NCBI RefSeq assembly: GCF_900104795.1
Contig: NZ_FNTG01000001.1
Location: 4,464,001 to 4,528,000, forward strand
Length of the DNA: 64,000 nt
Source of the DNA: Burkholderia sp. WP9
Lineage (GTDB): Bacteria > Pseudomonadota > Gammaproteobacteria > Burkholderiales > Burkholderiaceae
Direction of reading: 5' to 3'
The notes under the pieces are model-generated. The model had not been told where the DNA came from, did no database searches, and worked only from the letters and a program-made list of their open reading frames with translations. The translations under genes and the position numbers were made by a program. Shown here piece by piece: positions 48,560 through 58,624 of the stretch. Numbering within the stretch: position 1 is the stretch's first letter; each line of letters begins with the position of its first letter.

Positions 48560-48928
48560 ATGAACGGCTATCAACTGACGTTCTATACGGAACACAACCG
48601 GAAGCACGGCCATCAGACCGTATGCGAATGGCTGTTGCATGAGGTGCGCCAACTCGGGATCGGCGGCGCGACCGTCATCAATTGTGCCGAAGGGATCGGC
48701 CACGCCGGTTCGCGTCACGCGGCGCATATGCTCAAACTCGACGATCAGCCGGTTCAGATCATTCTTGCCGTGACGGAAGCGGAAGCGCAGCAGCTTCTCG
48801 ATATTGTGCGCGCCGAAAACGTGCACGTTTTCTACATGCGTTTTCCGATCGAATTCGGTGTGATCGGCGACGACGCCCCGCACAAAGCGTCAAAGCATTT
48901 TTCCCTGTTTGGTCGTTCGGCGGGCTAG
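48560..48928 (+). CDS. DUF190 family protein, second of a tandem pair
   Basis: A 122-aa paralogue of the preceding gene: GYQLTFYTEHNRKHGHQTV, IGGATVINCAEGIGHAG, QPVQIILAVTEAEAQQLLD and FPIEFGVIG align along the full length. The C-terminal tail KASKHFSLFGRSAG is unique. It lies 145 bp downstream with its own ribosome site (GAGAGG). The two are clearly diverged, so this is an old duplication, not a recent one. Confidence 0.85.
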   Translation: MNGYQLTFYTEHNRKHGHQTVCEWLLHEVRQLGIGGATVINCAEGIGHAGSRHAAHMLKLDDQPVQIILAVTEAEAQQLLDIVRAENVHVFYMRFPIEFGVIGDDAPHKASKHFSLFGRSAG

Positions 48929-49275
48929 CAGGAACACGGGCCTTGCGTGTGTTTGTGCTTCGATAACGTATCGGATGCCTAATCAATACTCAGGCTGATT
49001 CTCCAGGCTTCAATGCAATCCACGCGGTTTGCCATGCGCGATGGCTCGCGAGGGGCGCGAGCGATTGCCGAGCATCCAGACACACTTCGCGTTGCCCGGA
49101 AGGAACGATTCTCTTTGATTGGGCGAGCGGTCATGTCGTCGGCCCGACCGATACATGATGCGGGAGTGCCGTTTCCGGAGGCGTTGTCTTATCGGTGCTG
49201 CCGCGCAGTGTGCTCATTGCGGCCGGGGCGTTTTCCATCCTGGCACCGAGCAAACGCCTTTCCGGTGGCCACGTT

Positions 49276-49312
49276 ATAGTCACGACCTATCAATACCATT
49301 GCAGGAAACGCT
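49276..49312 (+). promoter_or_regulatory. OxyR-type binding site upstream of katG
   Basis: ATAG-N7-CTAT-N7-ATTG-N7-CGCT: the first two tetrads are perfect for the OxyR consensus (ATAG, CTAT in 7-base spacing) and the last two match 2 of 4 each. The site directly abuts a -35-like region (49313-49318) with TATATT at 49336-49341, the normal OxyR activator position. The katG start is about 220 bases further downstream. Confidence 0.6.
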
Positions 49313-49341
49313 TTCTATTGCGAGAAACTCTCACGTATATT
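49313..49341 (+). promoter_or_regulatory. katG promoter (activator-dependent)
   Basis: TTCTAT (49313-49318) and TATATT (49336-49341) with a 17-bp spacer: a good -10 and poor -35, as expected for an OxyR-dependent promoter. The upstream part of the 638-bp gap (48929-49270) shows no feature. A minus-strand frame at 49331-49540 has protein-like composition but no identified family. Confidence 0.5.
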
Positions 49342-49563
49342 TTAGTTCCCAACAGATCTGAAACGGTGAGCCATTCTCGTCCAATTGCACGCCACGATAG
49401 CCCGCGTCGCAGCACGGCCACGTGCCGCGGGTGATCAGCCGCGGTAGGTCAGAAAGCGCGCACCACGAGGTTTCAGGCAGACCCGCCAGCGCCGGATCGT
49501 CGTCGCGCCTGGCGGTCTGACGCCACAGTAGAACATCCCGGTTTACGTCTCCCAAGGAGGTAA

Positions 49564-51831
<2,268 letters not shown>

Positions 51832-51840
51832 GTCGAATCG

Positions 51841-51872
51841 CCCCGTCAGCTCAGTTCCTCTGACGGGGCCTT
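51841..51872 (+). terminator. Terminator of katG
   Basis: Stem CCCCGTCAG/CTGACGGGG (51841-51849 with 51860-51868), 10-base loop, then CCTTTTG. Confidence 0.85.
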
Positions 51873-52059
51873 TTGACGCATGTGGCGAGCCAGATCATCT
51901 TTGTCACAGTTGGTAACGGCAATCAGGCGCTCAAAGCGTTTTCAGCCTGTCGGCGGCGCATCTCGATATACGCGGTAAAAATACGGTAACTATCTCGTAA
52001 ACAAGGCGCACGCAAATTGGCCTACCGTATGTTTCTCTCATGACGAAACGTGCGCCCCC

Positions 52060-52617
52060 ATGATCTCAAGTCTTAAATCGATACGCGTCGCGCTGCCTGC
52101 GGGCGCGGTCGCTCTGGCGCTCCTTGGCGGCTGTGCGGTAGTGCCGCCGAGCGGTCCTTCCATTGTCGCGCTGCCGCGCAGCGGCGAGCCGCTCAATCAG
52201 TTCCAGCAGGACGACTATAGTTGCCGCGACTACGCCTACCATTCGTCTGACGCGGCCGGCGCGGCGCAGAGTTCGACCACGAACAGCGTCAATAGCGCTG
52301 CGGTGGGCACGCTGGGCGGTGCCGCGGTCGGCGCGCTCATCGGCGCGGCGGCGGGCAATGCGGGCGCGGGCGCGGCCATTGGCGCAGGCAGCGGCTTGCT
52401 GCTCGGCGGCGCGGCCGGCGCAAACGGCGCACAGTATTCGGCCAACAGCATGCAGGCGCGGTACGACGCAGCGTACGCGCAGTGCATGACGTCGAAGGGC
52501 AACACGATCGCGCAGCCGCAGATGCCGGTCTATGCGCCGCAGCCGGTATATGTTGCTCCGCCGCCCCGCTACTACGGGCCGCCGCCGGTAATGTATGCCC
52601 CTTATCCGTACTACTGA
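52060..52617 (+). CDS. Glycine-zipper lipoprotein
   Basis: A 185-aa predicted outer-membrane lipoprotein. The signal peptide ends in a lipobox LLGGC (Cys at about residue 25). The middle contains Gly-zipper repeats (VGTLGGAAVGALIGAAAGNAG, broken by AIGAGSGLLLGGAAG), as in the OmpA-associated and YMGG families. The C-terminus is Pro/Tyr-rich (YAPQPVYVAPPPRYYG). Function unknown; likely membrane-stress or envelope structural. No ribosome site is obvious before the ATG. Confidence 0.8.
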   Translation: MISSLKSIRVALPAGAVALALLGGCAVVPPSGPSIVALPRSGEPLNQFQQDDYSCRDYAYHSSDAAGAAQSSTTNSVNSAAVGTLGGAAVGALIGAAAGNAGAGAAIGAGSGLLLGGAAGANGAQYSANSMQARYDAAYAQCMTSKGNTIAQPQMPVYAPQPVYVAPPPRYYGPPPVMYAPYPYY

Positions 52618-52877
52618 TCGAGTTCCGTCCAGCGCCTGCTGCAGCCAGGCCGCGTTCCCCTCAGGTATTGCCATGTATGGCGGCGAGAGGCGAAACGATG
52701 GCGGCAAACACCTTTGCAAACAGCGTACGGTTAATCCACCGTAAGGGCAACCAACGCATTCAACGATCGGAAGACGCACGTGGCGAACTCCTCTCTTACG
52801 GCACGCGACGTGATTCTCCACGCACACCGTTCGTTGTGCGGAGCTGACCGTCGCATCGTTCAGGAGACGAGGCGAAT

Positions 52878-54716
52878 ATGCGAATCTCGCAAGCTGGCGT
52901 TGAGACGTCCGTGCTGGGCGTATGGTCCCGCCGAGGGACAGTGGCGGCGCTGATCGCCGTTGCCACTTGTTTCGTTTCGTGCGGTGGCGGTGGTGGCGGC
53001 GGCGCGCCCGCTACGGCTTCGGGGGCAGCGGGTGGAAGTGGTAGCGGATCGGCAAGCGGCTCGGGTTCGGGCAGTACGGGCACCAGTGGCACCGGGACCA
53101 GCGGCACCGGTTCCGGAATGAGTAGCACCGGCACTGGCTCGACCACCAGCGCCGGAACGGGCACAGGCACTGGAACGAGCAGTACGGGCGCTACTGCGGC
53201 GGCAGCGGCGGCCTACGCCACCGACGTCCTCATGCATCACAACGATCTCGGCCGTACCGGTCAGATGCTCGCCGAGACTACGCTCACGCCGGCGAACGTC
53301 AATTCGACAAACTTCGGCAAAGTCGCGTTTCTTGCAGCAGACGGCAAGGTCGACGCTCAGCCGCTTTTCGTCACGAACCTGCCGATCGGCGGTGCATCGC
53401 GCGACGTGGTGTACGTGGTCACCGAACACAACAGCGTCTACGCCTATGACGCCACATCGTTCGTGCAACTGTGGAAGGTCTCGTTGACCGGCAGCGGCGA
53501 AACGTCCAGCGACGACCGCGGTTGCCAGGACATCACCCCGGAGATTGGCATTACGTCGACGCCGGTCATCGACCGCAGTCGCGGCACGAATGGCGTGCTG
53601 TATGCCGTGGCTATGACGAAAGACAGTGGCGGGGGCATCCATCACCGGCTGCACGCGCTCGATCTGACGACCGGCGCTGAAGTGCTGGGCGGCCCGACGG
53701 AGATTTCGGCAACTTACCCGGGTAACGGCGCGGGCAGCATTAACGGCGTGATTACCTTCAACCCTTCGTTGCACACGGAACGCGCGGCGCTCACGCTGGT
53801 TGGCGGCAACATCTACATGGGCTGGACCGCGCACTGCATGTCGGGCGCATACACCGGCTGGCTGATGGCGTATAGCGCCGACACGCTGAAACAGACCAGT
53901 GCGCTCAACATCACGCCGAACGGCAGTCAGGGCTCGATCTGGATGGCCGGCTCCGGCATGGCGTCGGACGGCACGTCGCTCTACGTCGTGGACGGCAACG
54001 GTACGTTCGGCACCACGCTCAATGCACAGGGCTTTCCTGTCGATGGCGACCTCGGCAATTCGATGATGAAGCTCTCCTTGGGCAACCTGCAGGTGACCGA
54101 TTACTTCGCGATGTCCAACGTGGTCGAGGAAGCGGGCACGGACAACGATTTCGGCTCGGGCGGCGCGATGGTGTTGCCGGACCAGACGACAGCGGGCGGG
54201 GTGGTCAAACATCTCGCGGTGGCGGCCGGCAAGGACAACCACATTTACGTCGTCGATCGTGATGCGATGGGCAAATTCAGCCCGAGCGCCAACAACATCT
54301 GGCAGGAGTTGATCGGCACTCTGGCGGGCGGCATCTGGGGATCGCCGGCTTACTACAACGGTGTGGTCTATTACGGCGGTCTGAACGATAACCTGAAGGC
54401 GTTGCCGGTCGCGGGGGCGTTCCTCGCGACGACCGCCGCGTCGAAGAGTCCGACTACCTTTGCTTATCCGGGTGCGACGCCGGCCGTGTCGGCGAACGGT
54501 GCGAGCAACGGCATCGTCTGGGCGGCGGAAAACGGCACGACGGGCGCATTACACGCTTACAACGCGGGTAATCTTGCCGTCGAGTTGTACAACAGCAATC
54601 AGGCCAGCACGCGCGACCAATGGGGCGCGGGCAACAAATTCATCACGCCGATGATCGCGCGCGGCAAGGTGTACGTGGGCGCGACCAATGGCGTGGCGGT
54701 GTTCGGGTTGCTGTGA
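52878..54716 (+). CDS. Large beta-propeller (PQQ-like) lipoprotein with Gly/Ser/Thr linker
   Basis: A 612-aa predicted lipoprotein. The signal ends in FVSCGGGGGGG (Cys at about residue 36). A ~75-residue Gly/Ser/Thr/Ala-rich linker follows (GTSGTGTSGTGSGMSSTGTG type), then a propeller domain with repeated VVYVVTEHNSVYAYDA, NHIYVVDRDAMGKF and WGSPAYYNGVVYYGG blades, similar to PQQ-dependent or BamB-like repeats. No quinone-site residues can be confirmed by eye. Probably surface- or periplasm-exposed. Ribosome site GAGGCG precedes the ATG. Confidence 0.78.
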   Translation: MRISQAGVETSVLGVWSRRGTVAALIAVATCFVSCGGGGGGGAPATASGAAGGSGSGSASGSGSGSTGTSGTGTSGTGSGMSSTGTGSTTSAGTGTGTGTSSTGATAAAAAAYATDVLMHHNDLGRTGQMLAETTLTPANVNSTNFGKVAFLAADGKVDAQPLFVTNLPIGGASRDVVYVVTEHNSVYAYDATSFVQLWKVSLTGSGETSSDDRGCQDITPEIGITSTPVIDRSRGTNGVLYAVAMTKDSGGGIHHRLHALDLTTGAEVLGGPTEISATYPGNGAGSINGVITFNPSLHTERAALTLVGGNIYMGWTAHCMSGAYTGWLMAYSADTLKQTSALNITPNGSQGSIWMAGSGMASDGTSLYVVDGNGTFGTTLNAQGFPVDGDLGNSMMKLSLGNLQVTDYFAMSNVVEEAGTDNDFGSGGAMVLPDQTTAGGVVKHLAVAAGKDNHIYVVDRDAMGKFSPSANNIWQELIGTLAGGIWGSPAYYNGVVYYGGLNDNLKALPVAGAFLATTAASKSPTTFAYPGATPAVSANGASNGIVWAAENGTTGALHAYNAGNLAVELYNSNQASTRDQWGAGNKFITPMIARGKVYVGATNGVAVFGLL

Positions 54717-55059
54717 GCGGAAGAGGGGCTTACATGGGGCGGCGCGGCGTGGTTGCGGTCGAGCTTGCTCGCATGGGCGGCGAGACGTAGCGTCGGCGGT
54801 TAGCCGTTTGTGACGGTTCGGGGCGCGTGAGAAAGAGCCCTGTTCGGTTTCGGCAAACTGAACTGCACCCCAAAAGTTGAACTCCCACCCAACGATTAGT
54901 GATGCAGTTCAAACACGGCCTACTGCTTGATGCGGGGTTCACTCACGTTGCGACGCATCACGCCGTGTGCGGGGTACGTCCCGCCCGTTCAGGGCGAAGT
55001 CCTTCATTTTCCCGTTGGACCCACTTCAAACCGGCGCGCAGCGCGCCGGTTTGCAACGC
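54717..55059. other. Convergent intergenic region with an IS-end remnant and terminator
   Basis: Lies between the convergent propeller lipoprotein and NYN genes. It holds a 53-bp inverted-repeat element (54859-54911) and a perfect 11-bp hairpin AAACCGGCGCG/CGCGCCGGTTT (55028-55052) that may terminate the NYN gene. No gene is seen. Confidence 0.5.
54859..54911 (+). mobile_element. 53-bp terminal-only remnant resembling IS3-family ends
   Basis: TGAACTGCA at 54859-54867 and its exact complement TGCAGTTCA at 54903-54911 bound a short interior starting CCCCAAAAGTTGAAC. A terminus TGAACTGCACCCCAAAAGTT is typical, from memory, of IS3-family elements common in Burkholderia. No transposase remains, so this is a solo end or an internally deleted derivative. 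Confidence 0.45.
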
Positions 55060-56496
55060 TCATTGCGTGTCGCTCGTCGCAGCAGACTTGCGCGGACGAC
55101 GACTACGCGCCGCGGTTTTGCGTGCGGTCTTTCTTGCTGGCGCTGACGCTTCTTCCGCTGTGGCGGCAGGGGCCACCGTTTCGGCAGGGGCTGCAATCTC
55201 CGGAATATCTTCAATGCTTCTCGGCGCAGCCTTCTTTGGTTTTTTCGCGGCCGTCTTGCGGGGGGCGCGCTCTTTACGGCGCGTGGGTTGCTTGTCGCCT
55301 GCATGCGGCTCGTTGGCTCCGCTGTCAACGCCGCCTGTCTCTTCAGCCGTCGAAGTTTCCGCCGACGCTATCGGCGCTTCCGGTAGTTCAAAAATGAACT
55401 CGCTGTTCTTCGGCGTATGCGCGGGCAGGTCTTCCGTTTGAGCCTGTGCGCCGGCGAGGTGTTCGACAGCAATACGCTCTTCATGCACGGCTTCCTGCTG
55501 GCCGCGGCCCGCCTTGCGATTGCCTCGCCCACGACGGCGTGACTCGTGTTTGCCGCCCGACTCGGCGCTCACGACTTCGGCCACCTGCGCTTCATACAAC
55601 TGTTCCGCCGACTCGGAAGCTTCGGTGGTTTCGCTCGCATTTTCGCCCGCGAGGTTCGCGGCCGTACTGCGATACACATATGCGCCCGACTTCTCGTCGC
55701 GGCCGAATTCGAGCAGCCCGCGAGCATGCGCCTCTTCCAGCAGATTGCCGAAGGCGCGAAAACCGTAGTACGTTTCGTTGAAATCCGGCTTGCGGCGTTT
55801 GATCGCGTTCTTCAGCACCGACGCCCAGATCTTGCCGCTGTCTCCGCGCTCCGACGCAAGCGCGTCGAACGTTTGCACAGCAATTTCGACCGCCTTGGTA
55901 CGGCGTTTTTCGAGGTCTTCCTTGTTGCGAGTTTTTTCTTCGTCAGGCGCGCGTTTGGCCGCCGGCTGGGTGGCGTGTGGCGGACGCGACGACTCGCGTT
56001 TGGCGACCGTGCGCTGACTCTCTCGCACGAGGTCATCGTAAAAAAAGAACTCGTCGCAGTTCGCGACCAGCAGATCCGACGTGGATTGCTGCACACCGAC
56101 GCCGATCACCTGCTTGGCGTTTTCACGCAGCTTCGACACCAGCGGCGAGAAGTCGGAGTCGCCGCTGATGATGACGAACGTGTTGACGTGAGACTTTGTG
56201 TAGCAAAGGTCGAGCGCGTCCACGACGAGCCGGATGTCAGCGGAATTCTTGCCCGATTGGCGCACGTGCGGAATTTCGATCAATTCGAAATTGGCCTCGT
56301 GCATCGCGCCTTTAAAACTTTTGTAGCGGTCCCAGTCGCAGTACGCCTTCTTCACGACGATGCTGCCCTTGAGCAGCAGCCGTTCGAGCACCAGCTTGAT
56401 ATCGAACTTGTCGTATTTCGCATCGCGCACGCCAAGCGCGACGTTTTCGAAGTCGCAGAATAGCGCCATGCTGACGGTTTCGTTGGATGACGCCAT
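55060..56496 (-). CDS. NYN-domain and OST-HTH/LOTUS protein with histone-H1-like tail
   Basis: A 478-aa protein with three parts. Residues ~8-150 form a NYN (PIN-like) nuclease domain with acidic residues in ALFCDFENVALG, SADIRLVVDALDL and VIISGDSDFSPLV. Residues ~205-290 form an OST-HTH/LOTUS RNA-binding domain (GKIWASVLKNAIKRRKPDFN, YGFRAFGNLLEEAHARGLLE). The rest is disordered, ending in Lys/Arg/Ala repeats such as RRKERAPRKTAAKKPKKAA and PARKTARKTAARSRRPRKSA, resembling H1-like tails. Likely a nuclease acting on RNA; no target is known. The start MASSNET has GGAGA 8 bases upstream. Confidence 0.85.
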   Translation of the reverse strand: MASSNETVSMALFCDFENVALGVRDAKYDKFDIKLVLERLLLKGSIVVKKAYCDWDRYKSFKGAMHEANFELIEIPHVRQSGKNSADIRLVVDALDLCYTKSHVNTFVIISGDSDFSPLVSKLRENAKQVIGVGVQQSTSDLLVANCDEFFFYDDLVRESQRTVAKRESSRPPHATQPAAKRAPDEEKTRNKEDLEKRRTKAVEIAVQTFDALASERGDSGKIWASVLKNAIKRRKPDFNETYYGFRAFGNLLEEAHARGLLEFGRDEKSGAYVYRSTAANLAGENASETTEASESAEQLYEAQVAEVVSAESGGKHESRRRGRGNRKAGRGQQEAVHEERIAVEHLAGAQAQTEDLPAHTPKNSEFIFELPEAPIASAETSTAEETGGVDSGANEPHAGDKQPTRRKERAPRKTAAKKPKKAAPRSIEDIPEIAAPAETVAPAATAEEASAPARKTARKTAARSRRPRKSAATSDTQ

Positions 56497-56753
56497 GTAT
56501 ATCTCCATTGAAGCGATCGTCAAATTCGACGAATCGCGACCATGATAGCGATTCCAGCGGAGGTGATCAGCTTTTGTGTTCCACTCGCACCGATGCGGGC
56601 GGTGCGAACCCGCACCGGCCCACGCTCCTTGCGACGTTTTCCAGGAGCTTTTTCAGCGCGGTTTACGCTGCGGCACGCGCAGTGCCGATACGGTTCGGCG
56701 CAGCGGCCCGACACGGCGCGATGGCTCGACCACCGGACCACGGGACCACCGCA

Positions 56754-57401
56754 CTAGCGTTCGTGTAAAAGCGACGCGGTAGAAAGCGCCGCGCGCGTTT
56801 CCAGCACCTCGTCGACGAGACCATAAGTCCGGGCCGCATGTGCCGACATAAAGTTGTCGCGGTCGGTGTCGCGCGCGATTTCCTCGATGCTGCGCCCGGT
56901 GCGCTCAGCCATTATGGTATTCAGGCGCCCTCGCAAATAAAGCACCTCCTTCGCCTGAATTTCGACGTCTGCGGCCGTGCCTTGGCTTCCGCCGGACGGC
57001 TGGTGAATCATGATGCGCGCGTTCGGCAACGCATACCGCTTCCCACGCTGGCCGGCGGTGAGAAGGAAGGTTCCCATGCTCGCGGCGAAGCCCGTGCATA
57101 AAGTGGATACCTCCGGTTTGATGAACTGCATGGTGTCGTAGATCGCGAGGCCGTCGTACACGGAACCGCCCGGCGAATTGATGTAAAAAGAAATATCCTT
57201 GTCGGGATTCTCGGATTCCAGAAACAGCAGTTGCGCGACGATTACGCTGGCCGACTGCTCGTTCACGGGCCCGACCAGAAACACGATGCGCTCGCGCAGC
57301 AGACGCGAATAAATGTCATAAGCGCGCTCGCCGCGGCCGGATTGTTCGATCACGGTTGGCACGAGGCCAAGGCCGGTGATGGCTGGATAGCTGGAATGCA
57401 T
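56754..57401 (-). CDS. clpP2: ClpP-type serine peptidase, second paralogue
   Basis: A 215-aa ClpP. The family core [39 protein letters not shown] is present, and the catalytic triad is intact: Ser in [11 protein letters not shown], His in IMIHQPSGG and Asp in RDTDRDNF. It differs from my recollection of the housekeeping Burkholderia ClpP at many positions and has no tig or clpX neighbour, so it is a paralogue. The start [10 protein letters not shown] is best supported (GAGG upstream); 57455 is an alternative. A divergent ECF41-type promoter faces it. Confidence 0.93.
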   Translation of the reverse strand: MHSSYPAITGLGLVPTVIEQSGRGERAYDIYSRLLRERIVFLVGPVNEQSASVIVAQLLFLESENPDKDISFYINSPGGSVYDGLAIYDTMQFIKPEVSTLCTGFAASMGTFLLTAGQRGKRYALPNARIMIHQPSGGSQGTAADVEIQAKEVLYLRGRLNTIMAERTGRSIEEIARDTDRDNFMSAHAARTYGLVDEVLETRAALSTASLLHER

Positions 57402-57480
57402 GTCGACCTCGTTTATGCCGCGTGGGTGACGGCGGGTGTAGGAACGCCAGCGCATTCATTGCGCGGGTTGTTGTCCCTAT

Positions 57481-57507
57481 GACGGCGCGGCAATGGGCGA
57501 CGTGACA
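57481..57507 (-). promoter_or_regulatory. ECF41-type promoter facing clpP2
   Basis: On the minus strand TGTCACG (57501-57507) is followed by exactly 16 bases and CGTC (57481-57484). This matches the reported ECF41 promoter, TGTCACA then CGTC, at all but one position. The start point would be near 57475, about 75 bases before the clpP2 ATG. Confidence 0.6.
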
Positions 57508-57527
57508 GAAATTTTTTTACGCGAAGC

Positions 57528-57554
57528 TGTCACATCGTTCGATGCCCAGCCGTC
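57528..57554 (+). promoter_or_regulatory. ECF41-type autoregulatory promoter facing the sigma gene
   Basis: TGTCACA (57528-57534), a 16-bp spacer and CGTC (57551-57554) match the ECF41 promoter consensus perfectly. The start point would be near 57561, about 88 bases before the sigma-factor ATG. Autoregulation is usual in this group. Confidence 0.75.
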
Positions 57555-57649
57555 AAGATGAAAAGAATGACGTTGTTGGCGCGCGCCCGGACAAGTTCGC
57601 AGGCAGCGCGCCGCGCGCTTTACACCACGCACGAACTGGAGGTCTATAT

Positions 57650-58624
57650 ATGACGGAACAAGCAATCGAGAAGGCATCCAGTTTCGAGGCCGCGCGTGCC
57701 CGCCTGTTTGCGCTGGCCTACCGAATGCTCGGCAGCCGCGCCGAAGCAGAAGACGTGGTGCAAGACGTGGGATTGAAATGGCACCTCGCGGACACGCAAG
57801 ACGTGCAGACACCTGTTGCCTGGCTCACCACGATCACCACGCGCGCGGCGATCGACCGGCTGCGGCACGTGCAGCGCGAACGCGCGTCGCAAACCGCGGG
57901 CTGGTTGCCGGAACCGTGGCTCGACGAGGTCGCGCCCTCGGCAGAGGAATTGGCTTTGCGTGCAGCGGAGATGTCGTATGGCGTGATGCTGCTCCTCGAG
58001 CGGCTCAAGCCTGACGAACGAGCGGCGTTCGTGCTGCACGAAGCCTTCGACTGCGACTATGCGGAGATCGCGGCCATTCTCGAGCGCACGCCGGCCGCCT
58101 GCCGGCAGATCGTCCATCGGGCCAAGGCGCGTTTGCAACGGGCGGGTGCCCCGGTTGAGCGGCCTGATCCGGCCGCGCATGCACAGATCGTGGAGCGCTT
58201 GCGCGCGGCGCTGGAGGCGCAGGATCGAGCCGGCCTGTTGCGGCTCTTTGGCGACGCGCCGGAGGTCTTCAGCGACGCGCCGGTCGGCACCTCGGAACCG
58301 GCAGTGGCAGGGTGGATGGACACGGTAACGTCGCTCGTCGAGCGTGCGAGCAACGCCGAGACGGTGTCGGTCTCGGGCACATTGTGTGTCGCTCTGTTCT
58401 TCGAGGGCGAGGTCGTGGGGGTCCTCGACGTGTCCACGAATAGCCTTGCGGACGGCTCCACAAGAATCATCGCCATGCGCGTGGTGACGAGCGCGGCGCG
58501 CTTGCGCGCCATTAACCGCATGCTAGGCCGCGCAGCGGTCAGGCAACTGCTTGCGCGGATCCAGCAGACCGCTGTGGCCTCAATTTCGGTGGGCCGCGAC
58601 TTCCCAGTTGATGTCCACGCATAG
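57650..58624 (+). CDS. ECF41-like sigma factor with fused C-terminal regulatory domain
   Basis: A 324-aa sigma-70-type factor. Region 2 (ARLFALAYRMLGSRAEAEDV) and region 4 (LLERLKPDERAAFVLHEAFD and YAEIAAILERTPAACRQIV) form the core. The linker carries WLPEP, a hallmark of ECF41 factors. A SnoaL-like C-terminal domain (about 190-300) follows; ECF41 factors use this domain instead of a separate anti-sigma. The usual DGGGK and NPDKL motifs of the group look replaced (SDAPVGTS; TSAARL). GGAGG precedes the ATG. The 3' end overlaps the convergent EAL gene by 45 bp. Confidence 0.88.
   Translation: MTEQAIEKASSFEAARARLFALAYRMLGSRAEAEDVVQDVGLKWHLADTQDVQTPVAWLTTITTRAAIDRLRHVQRERASQTAGWLPEPWLDEVAPSAEELALRAAEMSYGVMLLLERLKPDERAAFVLHEAFDCDYAEIAAILERTPAACRQIVHRAKARLQRAGAPVERPDPAAHAQIVERLRAALEAQDRAGLLRLFGDAPEVFSDAPVGTSEPAVAGWMDTVTSLVERASNAETVSVSGTLCVALFFEGEVVGVLDVSTNSLADGSTRIIAMRVVTSAARLRAINRMLGRAAVRQLLARIQQTAVASISVGRDFPVDVHA

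Noticed and set aside
51902..51928. TGTCACA as another possible ECF41 promoter (also at 59982)
   Set aside because: Neither has CGTC 15-17 bases downstream, unlike the two copies next to the sigma gene.
53035..53200. GC-rich ACC/GGC repeats as a DNA satellite
   Set aside because: Explained by the Gly/Ser/Thr linker of the encoded lipoprotein.
52860..54242. 460-aa frame antisense to the propeller lipoprotein
   Set aside because: Arg/Ala/His-rich shadow; its repeats mirror the Gly/Ser linker of the real gene.
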